16,448 nt of DNA from Bacteroidota bacterium (GTDB lineage: Bacteria > Bacteroidota > Bacteroidia > B-17B0 > Aurantibacillaceae), in NCBI GenBank assembly GCA_005800865.1, contig SYEI01000387.1:1-16448 (forward strand), written 5' to 3'. This document shows positions 15,784 through 16,448 of the stretch, piece by piece. A program made the position numbers and the translations under genes. Below the pieces are notes generated by a model that saw only the letters and a program-made list of their open reading frames with translations, ran no database searches and was not told where the DNA came from. The stretch's first letter is position 1; each line of letters begins with the position of its first letter.

Positions 15784-15839
15784 AGTGTTTAGTATTATGA
15801 TGTAATTTGAATCATATTAATCACTAAAAAATACATCAT
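15778..15839 (+). promoter_or_regulatory. Hairpin-rich leader of the downstream exported-protein gene
   Basis: Two competing inverted repeats overlap here. The first pairs atttttagtg (15778-15787) with cactaaaaaat (15822-15832), and its inner parts (about 15793-15800 with 15810-15816) can pair further. The second pairs ATGATGTA (15797-15804) perfectly with TACATCAT (15832-15839), which includes the first two bases of the ATG at 15838. A TAATTTG at 15803-15809 resembles a -7 box with one base missing. Start-codon sequestration or an operator is possible, but in AT-rich DNA such symmetry also arises by chance. Confidence 0.35.
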
Positions 15840-16448
15840 GAAACACAATTTCTTTAAAAAACTTTATGGAGTCTTTGCGATTGCAGTAACTTCCATCACT
15901 TTTGCGCAAAGCCCACAGCTCCAAAGTTGGAGTATTCCTGTTAATTCAGTTAATTTTACTTCTGGCTCGCCTGTATCTTCATTATTACCAAGTTCTAGTT
16001 CCGCTGGAGGATATTATAACCCATCAGGATCTGAAAATGAAGTATCAATTGCTTCAAACAGTATGCATGATTCTAATGGGAATCTTTTATTTTTCGTTAC
16101 TCAAGACGCCTATGATAATGGCTACCTTAAAGTTTTTGATAAAAATGCTAATTTGGTTGGCAATGGCGTTTTAAAATACGATTATAATTATACTGTTTAT
16201 GTTGGTTCAGGTGTTGGCGTCCCTACACCAAGTATTACTTTGGGATATAAATTTAATAGTTGGGCAAAAGAAATTAGTATTATTCCTGTTCCAGGAAATT
16301 GTAATCAGTATTATATCATTGCGGGGTTTCAAGATGAACATAATTTATCTGGGGCAATTGCTTACCAACCTGTATATGCAAAAATAGATTTAAGTATTGG
16401 AACTAATGGGCAAGTGCTTCCCGTTACTAGTTCTTCAAATTTGAAGGG
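15838..16448 (+). CDS. Exported protein, N-terminal part (runs off the window)
   Basis: Translating from the ATG at 15838 gives 203 codons plus two bases with no stop, continuing past the window end; I found this frame by hand translation. The start MKHNFFKKLYGVFAIAVTSITFAQ is a clear signal peptide, with cleavage likely after FAQ or nearby. The mature part is rich in S, N, Y and G and beta-strand-like. It includes SNSMHDSNGNLLFFVTQDAYDNG, a blade-like stretch, and KEISIIPVPGNCNQYYIIAGF, a style seen in large Bacteroidota surface or T9SS-exported proteins with beta-propeller regions. Any sorting domain would be beyond the window, so T9SS export is inferred, not seen. It follows the LytTR regulator by 122 bases, with a possible terminator and structured leader between, so it is probably a separate transcript and might be a target of that regulator. 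Confidence 0.85.
   Translation, partial: MKHNFFKKLYGVFAIAVTSITFAQSPQLQSWSIPVNSVNFTSGSPVSSLLPSSSSAGGYYNPSGSENEVSIASNSMHDSNGNLLFFVTQDAYDNGYLKVFDKNANLVGNGVLKYDYNYTVYVGSGVGVPTPSITLGYKFNSWAKEISIIPVPGNCNQYYIIAGFQDEHNLSGAIAYQPVYAKIDLSIGTNGQVLPVTSSSNLK

Noticed and set aside
15902..16387. Two short plus-strand frames near the window end
   Set aside because: They are out of frame with the continuous frame from 15838, which has a clear signal peptide and no stop to the window end.

Overview
The window looks like chromosomal DNA from a low-GC member of the Bacteroidota. The signs are a GldM homologue (type IX secretion/gliding motor), a secreted protein with a type A T9SS C-terminal sorting domain, LytTR response regulators paired with periplasmic TPR or Reg_prop sensor kinases, AT-rich spacers without clear Shine-Dalgarno sequences, and a Bacteroidota-type -7 box (TANNTTTG) before the aspartokinase gene. 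There are no rRNA or tRNA genes, CRISPR arrays, transposases or phage genes, so the region is mainly ordinary core and surface-biology DNA. No gene-free stretch exceeds about 160 bases.

Left part (1-3115, all minus strand): a GNAT acetyltransferase cut by the window edge, a 162-base spacer holding a 73-base imperfect palindrome, then a two-component pair. In transcription order the pair is a periplasmic-TPR/HisKA_2 histidine kinase followed by an overlapping LytTR response regulator.

Middle (3225-7746, plus strand): a compact cluster divergent from that kinase. It holds a large T9SS-secreted adhesin-like protein (seven DFDP-type repeats, Ig-like repeats, sorting domain), then 9 nt later an exported protein of unknown function, then a small cytosolic protein of unknown function. 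A bidirectional hairpin terminator separates this cluster from a convergent, stand-alone gldM (7796-9460, minus) that lacks its usual gldK/L/N neighbours.

Right part (9603-16448, plus strand): aspartate kinase, a CorA-type divalent cation channel, a Reg_prop/Y_Y_Y sensor kinase of the LytS class and its LytTR response regulator lie head to tail with 34, 18 and 19 nt gaps, so they may form one transcript. A likely terminator and a hairpin-rich leader follow, then the first 203 codons of another exported protein that runs off the window.

Taken together, the window has two independent LytTR signalling systems, two predicted exported surface or secreted products, and one component of the machine that would export the T9SS-tagged one. 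The functional links between them are inference from proximity. I did not find a clearly new system. The best leads are the orphan gldM, the exported unknown that follows the T9SS cargo, the corA-kinase-regulator linkage, and the long palindrome ahead of the acetyltransferase gene.
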